Shown: piece after piece, positions 37,674 to 47,308 of the stretch
Layout: every line of letters starts with the position of its first letter
Numbering within the stretch: the first letter of the stretch is position 1
Assembly: GCF_002954715.1 (NCBI RefSeq)
Contig: NZ_MSCP01000003.1
Span: 99,962-163,961 of the forward strand
Source of the DNA: Aliivibrio sifiae
GTDB taxonomy: Bacteria; Pseudomonadota; Gammaproteobacteria; Enterobacterales; Vibrionaceae
DNA length: 64,000 nucleotides
Direction: 5' to 3'
The notes under the pieces: model-generated
Seen by the model: the letters and a program-made list of their open reading frames with translations, nothing else
What the model was told of the DNA's origin: nothing
Database searches by the model: none
Position numbers and translations under genes: made by a program

Positions 37674-38279
37674 TCACTGATTAATAGGACGCTCCCATAC
37701 TCCTTGTGTTGCATCATATTTCTTAATAATTCGAGCAGGGTTTCCTGCGATAATAACATCATTCGGATAAGACTTTGTTACCACTGAATTTGCGCCAACA
37801 ATACAGTTTTCACCTAAACTAACACCAGGTAAAATAACAACACCTTCCCCCAACCAGACATTATCTGCAATAGTGACAGGGATTGTAACCAATGGACGCT
37901 CACTAACAATGGAGTCAACTGGTGATTGTAGTTTTCCTGTATAACAGCCATGGCTTAAATCGGTTATAAATACACGACTGGCAATCAACACATTATCACC
38001 AATAATCACCTTTTGCGCAGATGCTATATGTACCGAATCATTAATTTGGCAATTATTGCCAATGATTAATGTTACATCTTCTCCACTATAATTATGCGCT
38101 TCAATACGACAATAACGGCCAGTAGTAAAACCACTACCAAATTTAATATAGCGGCGTCCTCTACACTCAAATGGTCTTCTAATTATTTTTGAGCCCGGAT
38201 ATACTAGCATAGAAATGATTTTTTCTATGAATAAGCGAAGAATACCGGCTACACCGTAGTGAATATATAGCTTTTTCAT
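37674..38279 (-). CDS. Hexapeptide-repeat acyltransferase
   Basis: The 201-residue left-handed beta-helix (LbetaH) acyltransferase of the WbbJ/WcaF group has repeated hexads such as LIIGNNCQINDSVHIASAQK and VTIADNVWLGEGVVILPGVS. It ends IVGANSVVTKSYPNDVIIAG followed by NPARIIKKY, the standard C-terminal cap. DLSHGCY contains the likely catalytic His. It probably O-acetylates a sugar of the glycan. The start at 38279 (MKKLYIHYG) follows a GAAGAG motif and lies one base past the stop of the upstream GT4; a start 18 nt earlier lacks a ribosome site. Confidence 0.88.
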   Translation of the reverse strand: MKKLYIHYGVAGILRLFIEKIISMLVYPGSKIIRRPFECRGRRYIKFGSGFTTGRYCRIEAHNYSGEDVTLIIGNNCQINDSVHIASAQKVIIGDNVLIASRVFITDLSHGCYTGKLQSPVDSIVSERPLVTIPVTIADNVWLGEGVVILPGVSLGENCIVGANSVVTKSYPNDVIIAGNPARIIKKYDATQGVWERPINQ

Positions 38280-38280
38280 C

Positions 38281-39309
38281 TTAAATAAGCTCTTCATAGA
38301 CTTTTAAAGTTTCTTGATAACAATTCTCCCAGGAAAATTTCTGAGCTTGTAATAGTCCTTGCTTAATCAGTCTTTCTCTGTTTCTTTCAATTAATAACTG
38401 CTGTAGCGCATCTGAAAATAGCGAAACCTCAGCCATCTTAACTAATAAGCCTGCATCACCAGCAACTTCAGGAATAGATGACGAATTAACCGCAATAACA
38501 GGGCACCCCGCACGCATCGCTTCTGCAACTGGAATACCAAACCCTTCATAGCTTGACGGATAGAGCAAACAAAAAGCTCTGTTGTAAACCACATTTAATT
38601 GCTCATCAGATAAACGCCCCAACCATTGATGACGACCAGGTAAATATGTTTGCAAATATTTCAACTCTGTTTCTGTCAACTGACCACCGCCAACAATACT
38701 CAGAGATAATTCAGCAACACGAGCTACAGCTTTTACGGCTAAAATAAAGTTTTTATACCCGCCGCGAGCACCAATAAAAACAACTTCGTTACTGCTACTT
38801 ACATCTTCTAAACAATGGTAAGTGTCCGAAACACCATTATGCACAACACGGATTTTATCTTCAGATATCGGGCAAAACTTTAATAAATCTTTCGCTGTAT
38901 TATTAGAAACACAAAGCACTAAATCACTATTCCTAATTGCTCTATTCTTCTGCCAAGTATGCATCCATTGTCCTGGACCTTTACGGTATAATTCATAAGT
39001 AAAGTCGTGCACAGTGGTCACTATTTGGGCTTTTTCGACAGGCAGCCTGTAATGGGTTGAGTGAAAAATGGCATCAGACGTTAGTGACTTACAATTGACA
39101 TCTCTCCATCGCTCTAACTGCCGAGAAGGATATTTATCAAATATTACTTTTTCACTTCCTTTGACTAACTGCGAACCATCGACTAAAAAATCTAAATAAC
39201 GCAAGTCATACCCATCTCTTATATAACGCTGTAATATTTCAGAAAAATATACACTACACCCCCCTCCGGTTTGCAGTTTTTCAATAATTCCATCAACAAC
39301 TAAATGCAT
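38281..39309 (-). CDS. Glycosyltransferase family 4
   Basis: The 342-residue GT-B retaining glycosyltransferase has TTVHDFTYELYRKGPG, VHNGVSDTY, VFIGARGGYKN and the donor motif YPSSYEGFGIPVAEAMRAG with the EX7E pair. It resembles mannosyl- and rhamnosyltransferases such as WbpY/MtfB. The acceptor cannot be told. The stop codon is one base from the start of the acyltransferase downstream. Confidence 0.9.
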   Translation of the reverse strand: MHLVVDGIIEKLQTGGGCSVYFSEILQRYIRDGYDLRYLDFLVDGSQLVKGSEKVIFDKYPSRQLERWRDVNCKSLTSDAIFHSTHYRLPVEKAQIVTTVHDFTYELYRKGPGQWMHTWQKNRAIRNSDLVLCVSNNTAKDLLKFCPISEDKIRVVHNGVSDTYHCLEDVSSSNEVVFIGARGGYKNFILAVKAVARVAELSLSIVGGGQLTETELKYLQTYLPGRHQWLGRLSDEQLNVVYNRAFCLLYPSSYEGFGIPVAEAMRAGCPVIAVNSSSIPEVAGDAGLLVKMAEVSLFSDALQQLLIERNRERLIKQGLLQAQKFSWENCYQETLKVYEELI

Positions 39310-39467
39310 GCTAGTTCTCTTTTTTTGCTCTTTTACATTGAGCGTTTAAATTTACTAAATAAAACAATCATCAATAATAAAAAGTTACTTTTACAATATA
39401 ATAATTTAACTACATCAACATATTTATTATTAAATCCTTCACGATTGAATAATCATTTTATTCTCTT

Positions 39468-40280
39468 TCAGAGCGCCTTTTTGAACTTATCGACCATTAT
39501 TCTCAAGTCGTCTAAAACATTTTTTGGATTAAATACAATCTCATTTTGAAGTGCTGAAATATCATTTTTAGGAAAAATCTCATCAACACTACCTTTATGC
39601 CAATTAATATCGCAACCAGTCTCTTTATTTAATAAGTTAGCGATATCACCAGCTGATGTATTGACTCCAGAAGCAACATTAAAAACTCTATGAGATAACT
39701 CTGACTTGCCAGATAATTCACAAATTGCATAGGCTACATCAATGACAGACACATAATCCTTTTTATAATCTGGCGTTACATACATATCAACTTGACTATT
39801 ATTAATGGCATTACGTGTTATCGCAGGAAGAAATAATGGACTGTTTAAAGCTAAGCCATAAACATTCGACGGACGAATAACAATAACGTCTTTATTGCTC
39901 AATAAACATAATTCTTCTGACACCAACTTAGTTAAATTAAATAAGCGTCTACTATCAGACGTTAATACCGTTAAGTCGTCACGTTCTGAGGCACATTCCT
40001 GCCCCATATATAATCGAGTTGATGAAACATAAATCAATTTATTAAACGCTGCATTCTCTAATATCTCAGCTAGCAATACTGAATTAGAGTGGAAAACTTT
40101 AAAAGGGTTATTATTACAATCACCATGGCCAGCACAGTAAATTAAAATCCCTAAATCATCCGTAAATAAACGACTATCATTCTTTTTAGGAATAAATACA
40201 TTATGTGATTGTTCTTCCAGTTGTTTTACAACTTCAGCACCAATAAAGCCCTGCCCACCAACAACTGTATACTTAGCCAT
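39468..40280 (-). CDS. SDR nucleotide-sugar oxidoreductase in the rfbD position
   Basis: The 270-residue SDR has VVGGQGFIGAEVV at the N-terminus, YVSSTRLYMG, VIRPSNVYGL and VFNVASG. The expected YxxxK reads FNLTK: Phe114 replaces the catalytic Tyr, with Lys118 kept. It overlaps rfbC by 8 nt and takes the place normally held by rfbD. By context it should act on dTDP-4-keto-L-rhamnose, possibly giving 6-deoxy-L-talose, L-pneumose or L-rhamnose. It does not resemble RfbD itself. Activity and product are unknown. Confidence 0.85.
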   Translation of the reverse strand: MAKYTVVGGQGFIGAEVVKQLEEQSHNVFIPKKNDSRLFTDDLGILIYCAGHGDCNNNPFKVFHSNSVLLAEILENAAFNKLIYVSSTRLYMGQECASERDDLTVLTSDSRRLFNLTKLVSEELCLLSNKDVIVIRPSNVYGLALNSPLFLPAITRNAINNSQVDMYVTPDYKKDYVSVIDVAYAICELSGKSELSHRVFNVASGVNTSAGDIANLLNKETGCDINWHKGSVDEIFPKNDISALQNEIVFNPKNVLDDLRIMVDKFKKAL

Positions 40281-40839
40281 TATCTTTCCATCCTGATTTA
40301 ATCTTTTCTTTAATATCTGATAATAGCGGCTGCACTGAATCTTTATCTGATAATAATGGTTTTTTTATAGGCCATTCAATACCAATTTCAGGATCATTCC
40401 ATAACAAACCAGACTCATCGTTCGGATCATAATAATCAGTACATTTATACTGGAAATCAGCACTTTCACTCAAGACACAAAATCCATGAGCAAAACCTGG
40501 TGGTACCCAAAATTGGCGCTTATTCTCACCAGATAAAATAACGGCTTCCCATTGCCCAAATGTTTCAGAGTCTGAGCGTAAATCGACAGCTACGTCAAAA
40601 ACCTCACCGTCAGTTACACTAACAAGTTTACCTTGTGGTTTATGCTTTTGAAAATGTAATCCTCGTAATACGTTCTTTTGAGATTTTGAGCGATTATCCT
40701 GCACAAATTTTAATTTAATATTTGCAGTTTCTGCGTATCGAGTCTCTTGGAAGATTTCCATAAAGAAACCGCGATCATCACCAAAAACAGTAGGCTCAAT
40801 AATAATACAATCCTTCAGCTTAGTTGGAATTACTTTCAT
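40273..40839 (-). CDS. rfbC: dTDP-4-dehydrorhamnose 3,5-epimerase
   Basis: RfbC (RmlC) epimerises dTDP-4-keto-6-deoxyglucose at C3 and C5. The 188-residue cupin has the active His in LRGLHFQKHKPQGKLV, and the family motifs DVAVDLRSDSETFGQW and WVPPGFAHGF. It overlaps rfbA by 1 nt and the following SDR by 8 nt, so rfbB-A-C-SDR is translated as one coupled unit. Confidence 0.96.
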   Translation of the reverse strand: MKVIPTKLKDCIIIEPTVFGDDRGFFMEIFQETRYAETANIKLKFVQDNRSKSQKNVLRGLHFQKHKPQGKLVSVTDGEVFDVAVDLRSDSETFGQWEAVILSGENKRQFWVPPGFAHGFCVLSESADFQYKCTDYYDPNDESGLLWNDPEIGIEWPIKKPLLSDKDSVQPLLSDIKEKIKSGWKDNG

Positions 40840-41708
40840 TATTCATCCTCAATAATAGCTTTCAAGTATTGACCGTATCCTGTTTTAGAAAGCTTATCGG
40901 CTTGCTCTAGTACTTTAGCTTCCGTAAGCCAGCCTTTGTGATATGCAATTTCTTCTAAGCAAGCAACTTTTAAACCTTGCCTATGCTCTATAGTCTGAAC
41001 AAATTGCCCTGCTTCTAACAAGGAATCATGGGTTCCTGTATCTAGCCAAGCAAACCCACGACCTAATAACTCAACCTTTAAATCACCACGCTTTAGATAC
41101 TCAATGTTGATATCTGTGATTTCTAGTTCACCACGATGTGATGGTTTAATAGATTTAGCAATATTAATTACATCATTATCGTAAAAGTACAATCCAGTAA
41201 CTGCATAATTAGATTTCGCTCTTTCTGGCTTCTCTTCAAGGCTCAATGCATTTCCATCAGTATCAAATTCAACCACTCCAAAACGCTCAGGATCTCGTAC
41301 TTGATAACCGAATACAGTTGCTCCACTTTTTTGATTATATGCTGATATAAGTTTGTCAGAGAAATGTTGTCCATAGAAGATATTATCCCCAAGAACCAAA
41401 GCAACGCTACTATCTCCGATAAACTCTTCCCCAATAATAAATGCTTGAGCTAAGCCATCTGGTGTAGGCTGCTCTGCATAACTAAGTTCAAGACCAAACT
41501 GGCTTCCATCACCTAGCATACGTTCAAAATTTGGGAGATCATCAGGTGTTGATATGATAAGAATCTCTCTTATACCTGATAACATCAAAACAGATAAAGG
41601 ATAGAAAATCATTGGCTTATCGTAAATAGGAAGTAACTGTTTAGAAGTCCCTAACGTGATTGGATATAACCTACTACCAGATCCACCGGCTAATATAATA
41701 CCTTTCAT
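40839..41708 (-). CDS. rfbA: Glucose-1-phosphate thymidylyltransferase
   Basis: RfbA (RmlA) makes dTDP-glucose from glucose 1-phosphate and dTTP. The 289 residues have the nucleotidyltransferase signature [42 protein letters not shown] and [11 protein letters not shown] are also present. It has 1-nt overlaps with rfbB and rfbC. Confidence 0.97.
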   Translation of the reverse strand: MKGIILAGGSGSRLYPITLGTSKQLLPIYDKPMIFYPLSVLMLSGIREILIISTPDDLPNFERMLGDGSQFGLELSYAEQPTPDGLAQAFIIGEEFIGDSSVALVLGDNIFYGQHFSDKLISAYNQKSGATVFGYQVRDPERFGVVEFDTDGNALSLEEKPERAKSNYAVTGLYFYDNDVINIAKSIKPSHRGELEITDINIEYLKRGDLKVELLGRGFAWLDTGTHDSLLEAGQFVQTIEHRQGLKVACLEEIAYHKGWLTEAKVLEQADKLSKTGYGQYLKAIIEDE

Positions 41709-42757
41709 TATTCAACTCCTAAGCGTTCTCGCTGATAAGAACCATCTTGCACTCTTTTGCACCATTCGCTATTTGATAAATACCATTCAACTGTTTTTCT
41801 CAAGCCAGTTTCAAACGTTTCATTAGGTGTCCAACCTAACTCCCTTTCAATTTTTGTTGCATTGATTGCATAGCGAACATCGTGTCCAGGTCTATCGGAA
41901 ACAAAAGTAATCAGTTCTTTATAATCAAATTTTTGAGGGACTAATTCATTTAAGATCTGGCAAAGAGTCTCTACCACTTCAATGTTCTGTTTCTCATTGT
42001 GTCCACCAATATTATAAGTTTCACCAATAATACCGTCCGTAACAACCTTGTGTAAGGCTCTAGCATGGTCCTCTACATACAACCAATCACGAACTTGATC
42101 ACCTCTACCATATATAGGCAAAGGCTTACCTTCTAATGCATTTAAAATAACTAAAGGAATTAGTTTCTCAGGAAAATGGTATGGTCCATAATTATTAGAA
42201 CAATTTGTAATAATAGTAGGGAAGCCATAAGTACGTAACCATGCACGGACCAAGTGGTCACTTGATGCTTTTGAAGCGGAATACGGGCTACTTGGCTTAT
42301 AAGATGTCGTTTCTGTAAACAAATCCGTTGTTCCTTCTAAATCACCATAAACTTCATCTGTTGATATATGGTGGAAACGAAAGCTTTGTTTTTGTTGTTT
42401 ATTCAGGCCTAACCAATATTTACGAGCAGCTTCAAGTAAAGTATAAGTACCGACAATGTTAGTTTCAACAAAAGCAGCAGGGCCGTCAATGGAGCGATCA
42501 ACATGAGATTCTGCAGCAAGATGCATAACAGCGTCTGGTTTATACTCAGAAAAAACACGATCTAATTCAGTTCGGTTACAAATATCAACCTGTTCAAAAG
42601 TATATTTCGGAGATCCAGATACATTTAATAATGACTCGAGATTACCAGCATAAGTAAGTTTATCCAGATTTAATACTGAATCCTCAGTTTCTTGAATAAT
42701 GTGACGGACAACCGCCGAGCCAATAAATCCGGCTCCACCTGTTAATAATATTTTCAC
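41708..42757 (-). CDS. rfbB: dTDP-glucose 4,6-dehydratase
   Basis: RfbB (RmlB) converts dTDP-glucose to dTDP-4-keto-6-deoxyglucose. The 349-residue extended SDR has [14 protein letters not shown] at the N-terminus, the catalytic Thr133-Asp134-Glu135 in [14 protein letters not shown], and the Tyr159/Lys163 pair in [15 protein letters not shown]. All catalytic residues are intact, in contrast to the two other SDRs of the locus. It is the first gene of the dTDP-sugar cassette, 209 nt after the GT2. Confidence 0.97.
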   Translation of the reverse strand: MKILLTGGAGFIGSAVVRHIIQETEDSVLNLDKLTYAGNLESLLNVSGSPKYTFEQVDICNRTELDRVFSEYKPDAVMHLAAESHVDRSIDGPAAFVETNIVGTYTLLEAARKYWLGLNKQQKQSFRFHHISTDEVYGDLEGTTDLFTETTSYKPSSPYSASKASSDHLVRAWLRTYGFPTIITNCSNNYGPYHFPEKLIPLVILNALEGKPLPIYGRGDQVRDWLYVEDHARALHKVVTDGIIGETYNIGGHNEKQNIEVVETLCQILNELVPQKFDYKELITFVSDRPGHDVRYAINATKIERELGWTPNETFETGLRKTVEWYLSNSEWCKRVQDGSYQRERLGVE

Positions 42758-42966
42758 TGTGACTCCTCGTTGAATTCAGAGTTAAATCATAAAACACTTT
42801 ATTTTAATCAGGACCAATCAGGTCACGATAAACGTATGAAATCTCTTTAACCAAATAACAACTACTTTATATATTTATCACTAATTAATGATTTCATTTG
42901 AGCAATTTTACAATACTAATAATAAACCACCAATTCGTTTACCTTCTAATGGATACTTTACATTTT

Positions 42967-43833
42967 TTATTTGTCGTAGTTATGAAAGATACCTTTTACA
43001 AGTGAGATAAACCTAATTTTGTACATCACAGATAAATTCTTTGATGAAATCAAATAACCGACTAAGCTCCTTATTAAAAGCTCAATAAATACCAACCAGA
43101 TCACTGGAGAAAATCGTCTTGCAAAAATCTTTAAACAGTATCCTTGTCCTATTGCATATTTGGCATATTTAAGAATAAATACCTCATCAACCTTGTAAAC
43201 TTCATGGTACACATCAATAAAGCCATAGTAGTTACCTTTGCATTTATTATGCAATAACTTTAAAACAACTTCAGTTTCTTCACCAGAACCTACAGGAGCT
43301 CCAACACCTAATAACTCATTAAAATAATTAACGTTTTCACGGAATACATTAAGTTTAATGACTAACCCAACCGAGATTGGAAGTCTAAATGAATTTAAAT
43401 AATTTAAATTGACTGATATGTCTTTCTTTCGTTTCCCAAACTCTTTTTTCTCATACGGGTCAAAAACTCTAAATGAATAAAACTCGTTAGCCCTCCAATC
43501 TAAATTGGATATTTTTTCGAAAAAATCATTTTCATACCAGCAGTCATCATCTGGAAACAAAATTAAATCATCTTCATTAATATGATAGTTTTCATAGATA
43601 TATTCTAAAGCTTTATTTCGAGCTTTTGATAAGGAACATCTCTCAGACTGTAATAAAACAAATTTATCTTCAACATACTCTTTAATCATAGAGTAATGTT
43701 CATCAATTGATTGCTGACCTTGATAAACGCAAACAATAAGAAATTGTTCTTTTTGATTTTTTAATGAATTTAATAGCCGTTTAAATACATCTATTTTTTC
43801 ATCGGAATAAGTAACTACTAATTTAAATTTCAA
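42967..43833 (-). CDS. Glycosyltransferase family 2
   Basis: The 288-residue GT-A-type inverting glycosyltransferase has the donor-metal motif LILFPDDDCWY (a DXD equivalent), an N-terminal LVVTYSDEKIDVFKRLLNSL region, and GSGEETEVVLKLL as the likely catalytic-base region. A hydrophobic C-terminal stretch (VIWLVFIELLIRSLVGYLI) may attach it to the membrane. It overlaps the next GT4 by 4 nt. Linkage and acceptor are unknown. The gene is visibly AT-rich. Confidence 0.88.
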   Translation of the reverse strand: MKFKLVVTYSDEKIDVFKRLLNSLKNQKEQFLIVCVYQGQQSIDEHYSMIKEYVEDKFVLLQSERCSLSKARNKALEYIYENYHINEDDLILFPDDDCWYENDFFEKISNLDWRANEFYSFRVFDPYEKKEFGKRKKDISVNLNYLNSFRLPISVGLVIKLNVFRENVNYFNELLGVGAPVGSGEETEVVLKLLHNKCKGNYYGFIDVYHEVYKVDEVFILKYAKYAIGQGYCLKIFARRFSPVIWLVFIELLIRSLVGYLISSKNLSVMYKIRFISLVKGIFHNYDK

Positions 43834-44801
43834 AACGTCTCCAAGAGATCAATAAAGTTATCATAGCTATGTTGTTTTTTTAGTTTGTTAATATCAGAAA
43901 TAAAAAGATCAGCATATTCAGAATCACTCAGTTTTTTCAAACAATCAATAATTTCTAATATTTTTTCAGATGTGATTTTTTCAAGAACAAATACAGATTT
44001 TAAATTCTGCCAATACTCAACACCAGTATAAGAACAGACAATTACAGGAACAAAGCGCTCTACAGATTCCAAAATTATTGTTGGGAGAGCCTCTGTTTTT
44101 GAATTAATGATTAAAATACGTGCATCATTAGCATCAAAATCGAATGGGTTTTGTCTAAATCCTAAAAATCTAGCCCTATCAGAAATGTCGTACTGATTAA
44201 CTAAATTTTCTAAGTTATTTTTTTCTATTCCTTCACCATAAATATTTAACCTAATATTAGCAGGTAAACTACGTAATAACTCTATTGTTAAATCAACTCT
44301 TTTTAATTCAGCTAGACTTGATATTGATAACAAGATAATTTCTTTTTTACTCAGGAACATATTAGCTGAACAAAAATCGAGAAAAGAGTAGGGGTTAGGA
44401 ATGAAAGTACCACTTTCACTTGCAGGAGATGCATTAATCCTTAATGGATAAAGGGCATAAGAAATACGATACAAAATTTTATTTTTTTTACTCAAAAACT
44501 CTTTGTAATCATTAAAATAACAATGATTCCACAATATGAATTTTTTTTTGTAAAAAATTTTAAAAGGGAGTACTAAAAAACCCAAAATACCTTCAGAGCC
44601 AAGTAATATTTTGTCAGAATCACCTATATTCTTGCAAATTAATAGCATGAATTTAGCATATCTATATAAAAATGAAGTACCTAGGAATGACTCCATATTT
44701 ATCCATTTGAATTCATTCGTATCTAAGTTGATTATATTTTGAATAATTTTTTCAGCCCCTCCCCCTTTTGCTCTAATTGTAATAATCAGTATTCGTCCCA
44801 T
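43830..44801 (-). CDS. Glycosyltransferase family 4
   Basis: The 323-residue GT-B enzyme has IRAKGGGAEKIIQNI near the N-terminus, LLSISSLAELKRVDLTIELL, LNIYGEGIEKNNLENLV, and the EX7E motif INSKTEALPTIILESVERF. This resembles amylovoran/colanic-type galactosyl- or GalNAc-transferases, but the donor is not assignable. It overlaps the acetyltransferase gene upstream by 16 nt and the GT2 downstream by 4 nt, so translation is coupled. Confidence 0.88.
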   Translation of the reverse strand: MGRILIITIRAKGGGAEKIIQNIINLDTNEFKWINMESFLGTSFLYRYAKFMLLICKNIGDSDKILLGSEGILGFLVLPFKIFYKKKFILWNHCYFNDYKEFLSKKNKILYRISYALYPLRINASPASESGTFIPNPYSFLDFCSANMFLSKKEIILLSISSLAELKRVDLTIELLRSLPANIRLNIYGEGIEKNNLENLVNQYDISDRARFLGFRQNPFDFDANDARILIINSKTEALPTIILESVERFVPVIVCSYTGVEYWQNLKSVFVLEKITSEKILEIIDCLKKLSDSEYADLFISDINKLKKQHSYDNFIDLLETF

Positions 44802-45367
44802 GCTTGTATCCTTTTTATATCAATATTCCACCACTCCTTCACACCATAAGGCAGTTTGCAGATAGGCCTAGTTTTAATTTTTTTAGCTGGTATGCCTGCC
44901 CATATTTCATAGCAAGGTACATTTTTTGTAACTACGGCTCCTGCTGCAATAACAGCACCATCAGATATTATTATCCCTTGCTTTAAAATAGCACCATGTC
45001 CTATCCAAACATCATTTCCGATTAAGGTTTCTTTTGGATTGTTTTCTATGATTTTTTTTGCTCCGTAGTAGCTATTAAATAATATCGGGTGTGTTGTAAA
45101 GTAATCAGTTGGATGCTCAGAACCACCAATACTGCAATTAGATGATATAGATGTAAACTTACCAATCTTAACATTTGATAAAAAAGTGTTTTTATTAATA
45201 TAAGAAAAATCACCTATTTCAAATAAACCATCAATGTAAACTCCTGATTCTATAGTATTGGAATGACCAAATACGGACTTAATTGGGATATTCACTGACT
45301 TAATCTTCAGATTTTTACTTTTGTATTTCACTTTCAAGTATAAAAACTTTATTATTTTTTTAAACAT
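44786..45367 (-). CDS. CatB-related O-acetyltransferase
   Basis: The 193-residue hexapeptide-repeat enzyme has GKFTSISSNCSIGGSEHPTD with the catalytic-type His, then ETLIGNDVWIGHGAILKQGI, SDGAVIAAGAVVTKNVPCYE and GIPAKKIKTR. The tail WWNIDIKRIQ, with its conserved Trp, is typical of xenobiotic/polysaccharide acetyltransferases. It presumably O-acetylates the repeat unit. It overlaps both neighbouring genes by 16 nt. Confidence 0.88.
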   Translation of the reverse strand: MFKKIIKFLYLKVKYKSKNLKIKSVNIPIKSVFGHSNTIESGVYIDGLFEIGDFSYINKNTFLSNVKIGKFTSISSNCSIGGSEHPTDYFTTHPILFNSYYGAKKIIENNPKETLIGNDVWIGHGAILKQGIIISDGAVIAAGAVVTKNVPCYEIWAGIPAKKIKTRPICKLPYGVKEWWNIDIKRIQAWDEY

Positions 45368-46137
45368 AATACCTTTATCAAAGCCTTAAAATTAAAATGC
45401 AATACACTTTCTTTTATTAACCTTCTACGCCAAGCATTACGTAAAATTTTACACTTGCATACCGACATAAAAGAAACAAAAAATTTAACCGACCTAGATA
45501 CACTTTGGTACTCATAATTATCCAAACTAAACCGAAAAACTTTCTTTTTAGATAACTGCTCTTGTGCATCTTGATGGTAATTGAATATACACTCTCTACT
45601 ATAGAAACCAATATACTTAACAAAAATCTCACTAAACAACCAGATTTCAGATATCCTGAAGCTATGACTAGAAACATACTGACTAAGAACATCAGCTTTA
45701 ATTAGCATGATATAATCCGATGTTCTACCTTCATATGACACAAAATCACAATAATCCTTAATTGATTTAATTTCGAAATCAATTAAACTCTCCCCACCTT
45801 TATATGTAAAACCATATAAATCATAGTTTGGGTTGTTATTTGTAATTTTTTGAATCGTCTCAACAGCACTTCTTAGTAGAGTATCATCACTATCCAATAA
45901 AAGGATATATTCAAAGCTTGCGCTTTTAACACCTTCTAACCTAGCCCTAACTGGGCCTCCATTTTTGCTTAATAAAATATGTTTTGTAATTCTGCTATCT
46001 GTCAATTTTTTTTCTGAAGCATCCTCAACAACAATAATTTCAGGCTCTTCAAAACCATCAAAAGCTATTTCAATAGAATCTAAACATCTATTTAGTTCAC
46101 TTATTCTATTATAGTTCGCAATTATAATCGTGTACAT
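45352..46137 (-). CDS. Glycosyltransferase family 2
   Basis: The 261-residue GT-A enzyme starts MYTIIIANYNRISELNRCLD. VVEDASEKK and the DXD-like YILLLDSDDTLLRSA are diagnostic. SKNGGPVRARLEGVKSASF is the usual donor loop. It overlaps wzx by 29 nt and the acetyltransferase by 16 nt. The specific sugar is unknown. Confidence 0.9.
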   Translation of the reverse strand: MYTIIIANYNRISELNRCLDSIEIAFDGFEEPEIIVVEDASEKKLTDSRITKHILLSKNGGPVRARLEGVKSASFEYILLLDSDDTLLRSAVETIQKITNNNPNYDLYGFTYKGGESLIDFEIKSIKDYCDFVSYEGRTSDYIMLIKADVLSQYVSSHSFRISEIWLFSEIFVKYIGFYSRECIFNYHQDAQEQLSKKKVFRFSLDNYEYQSVSRSVKFFVSFMSVCKCKILRNAWRRRLIKESVLHFNFKALIKVLCLKK

Positions 46138-47308
46138 TTCTCTCTCTTAAAAGATAAGTTTGAAATAATATTTTTAATAAAATAACACTCGCAATAAGAT
46201 AATTATACTCACTTACATATTGGAAGGAGTAAACAATATTAAGTGTTATTAAAAAAGTTATAGCTACTAAAATTAGATCTAGAATAAAAAAAGCCTTAAG
46301 ACTTTTTTGTAGCCTTAATGAAACAGATAAGTTAATACTTGAAATAGCGGTTCCGCCGATTACAAGGTAAGTAGAAGTCAGTATCTCACTTGATGAAATA
46401 TTAGTTAATTGATTTAAAAAATCGAAATTTGAACTTATATAATAAAGAGAAAATGAACTAACTATCATAAATAATATTAAGGTTAAATTTATTAACTTTA
46501 TATTTATCTTTTTCTCCATATTTGAACTCAAAACTTTCAAAGTAAATATACTTAAAGGTATAACCATAAAGTTTGATAAAGACACAGATAATGTATACTG
46601 AGCCAAAGAATGTTTATCAATAAAGGCAGAAAGATTTATATAAGGGACTCGAGTTAAAATAATTGATAATATTGAAAAAAGGTAAATATAACTTAAATAT
46701 TTAAATACAACACTCAAGTTCACAGATTCATATTTAGCCAAAGTACCTTTAAACCTCTTACCAAAGGTTAAAGCCATGAATAATGGTAAAATAGGAATAA
46801 TAATAAAAATCAATGCATACCATGAACTGGTTTTATTTTCTAAAGATAGGATGGTTAATGGATCTATAAATACAAAACACAATAAAACAACATTACCAAC
46901 CAACTGCCAAATTCTAGGATACTCAAACATACCAATAGAACTCATTACACCTGTATTCAAGTCATTAAATAGCGATACAAATACAAATACAAATATAAAA
47001 AATTGAATTAGTAAATTACCATCTAAAAAGAAAAAATTTAATATGCTAGAAGACAAAACAGCAAAGAAAAATGAATATCTTTTTATATGCCTAGGTATCT
47101 TTTTGTCCCTACTAACCATTATTGATATAGCATTTGGAAGGCCAAGTATAACTAGTGTTAGTGTTATTTGAAAATAACTAGTATATAAGTCCAGATAATA
47201 CTTAACCTCTAAACCATAAATATCAATAATCTTTATTTGAGAATAATATGATATCAATGAACTTAAATATAGGACAACCGTCACCGCAATAAATTTTTTA
47301 CTTTCCAT
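46109..47308 (-). CDS. wzx: Wzx-type oligosaccharide flippase
   Basis: The 399-residue polytopic membrane protein has about 12 predicted helices (for example FFAVLSSSILNFFFLDGNLL and FIDPLTILSLE at a loop). Pattern and place next to wzy indicate the MOP-family flippase that moves undecaprenyl-linked repeat units across the inner membrane. The start at 47308 (MESKKFIAV) was chosen over a TTG 12 nt upstream; it overlaps the end of wzy by 11 nt. Primary sequence is poorly conserved in this family, as usual. Confidence 0.83.
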   Translation of the reverse strand: MESKKFIAVTVVLYLSSLISYYSQIKIIDIYGLEVKYYLDLYTSYFQITLTLVILGLPNAISIMVSRDKKIPRHIKRYSFFFAVLSSSILNFFFLDGNLLIQFFIFVFVFVSLFNDLNTGVMSSIGMFEYPRIWQLVGNVVLLCFVFIDPLTILSLENKTSSWYALIFIIIPILPLFMALTFGKRFKGTLAKYESVNLSVVFKYLSYIYLFSILSIILTRVPYINLSAFIDKHSLAQYTLSVSLSNFMVIPLSIFTLKVLSSNMEKKINIKLINLTLILFMIVSSFSLYYISSNFDFLNQLTNISSSEILTSTYLVIGGTAISSINLSVSLRLQKSLKAFFILDLILVAITFLITLNIVYSFQYVSEYNYLIASVILLKILFQTYLLRERNVHDYNCEL

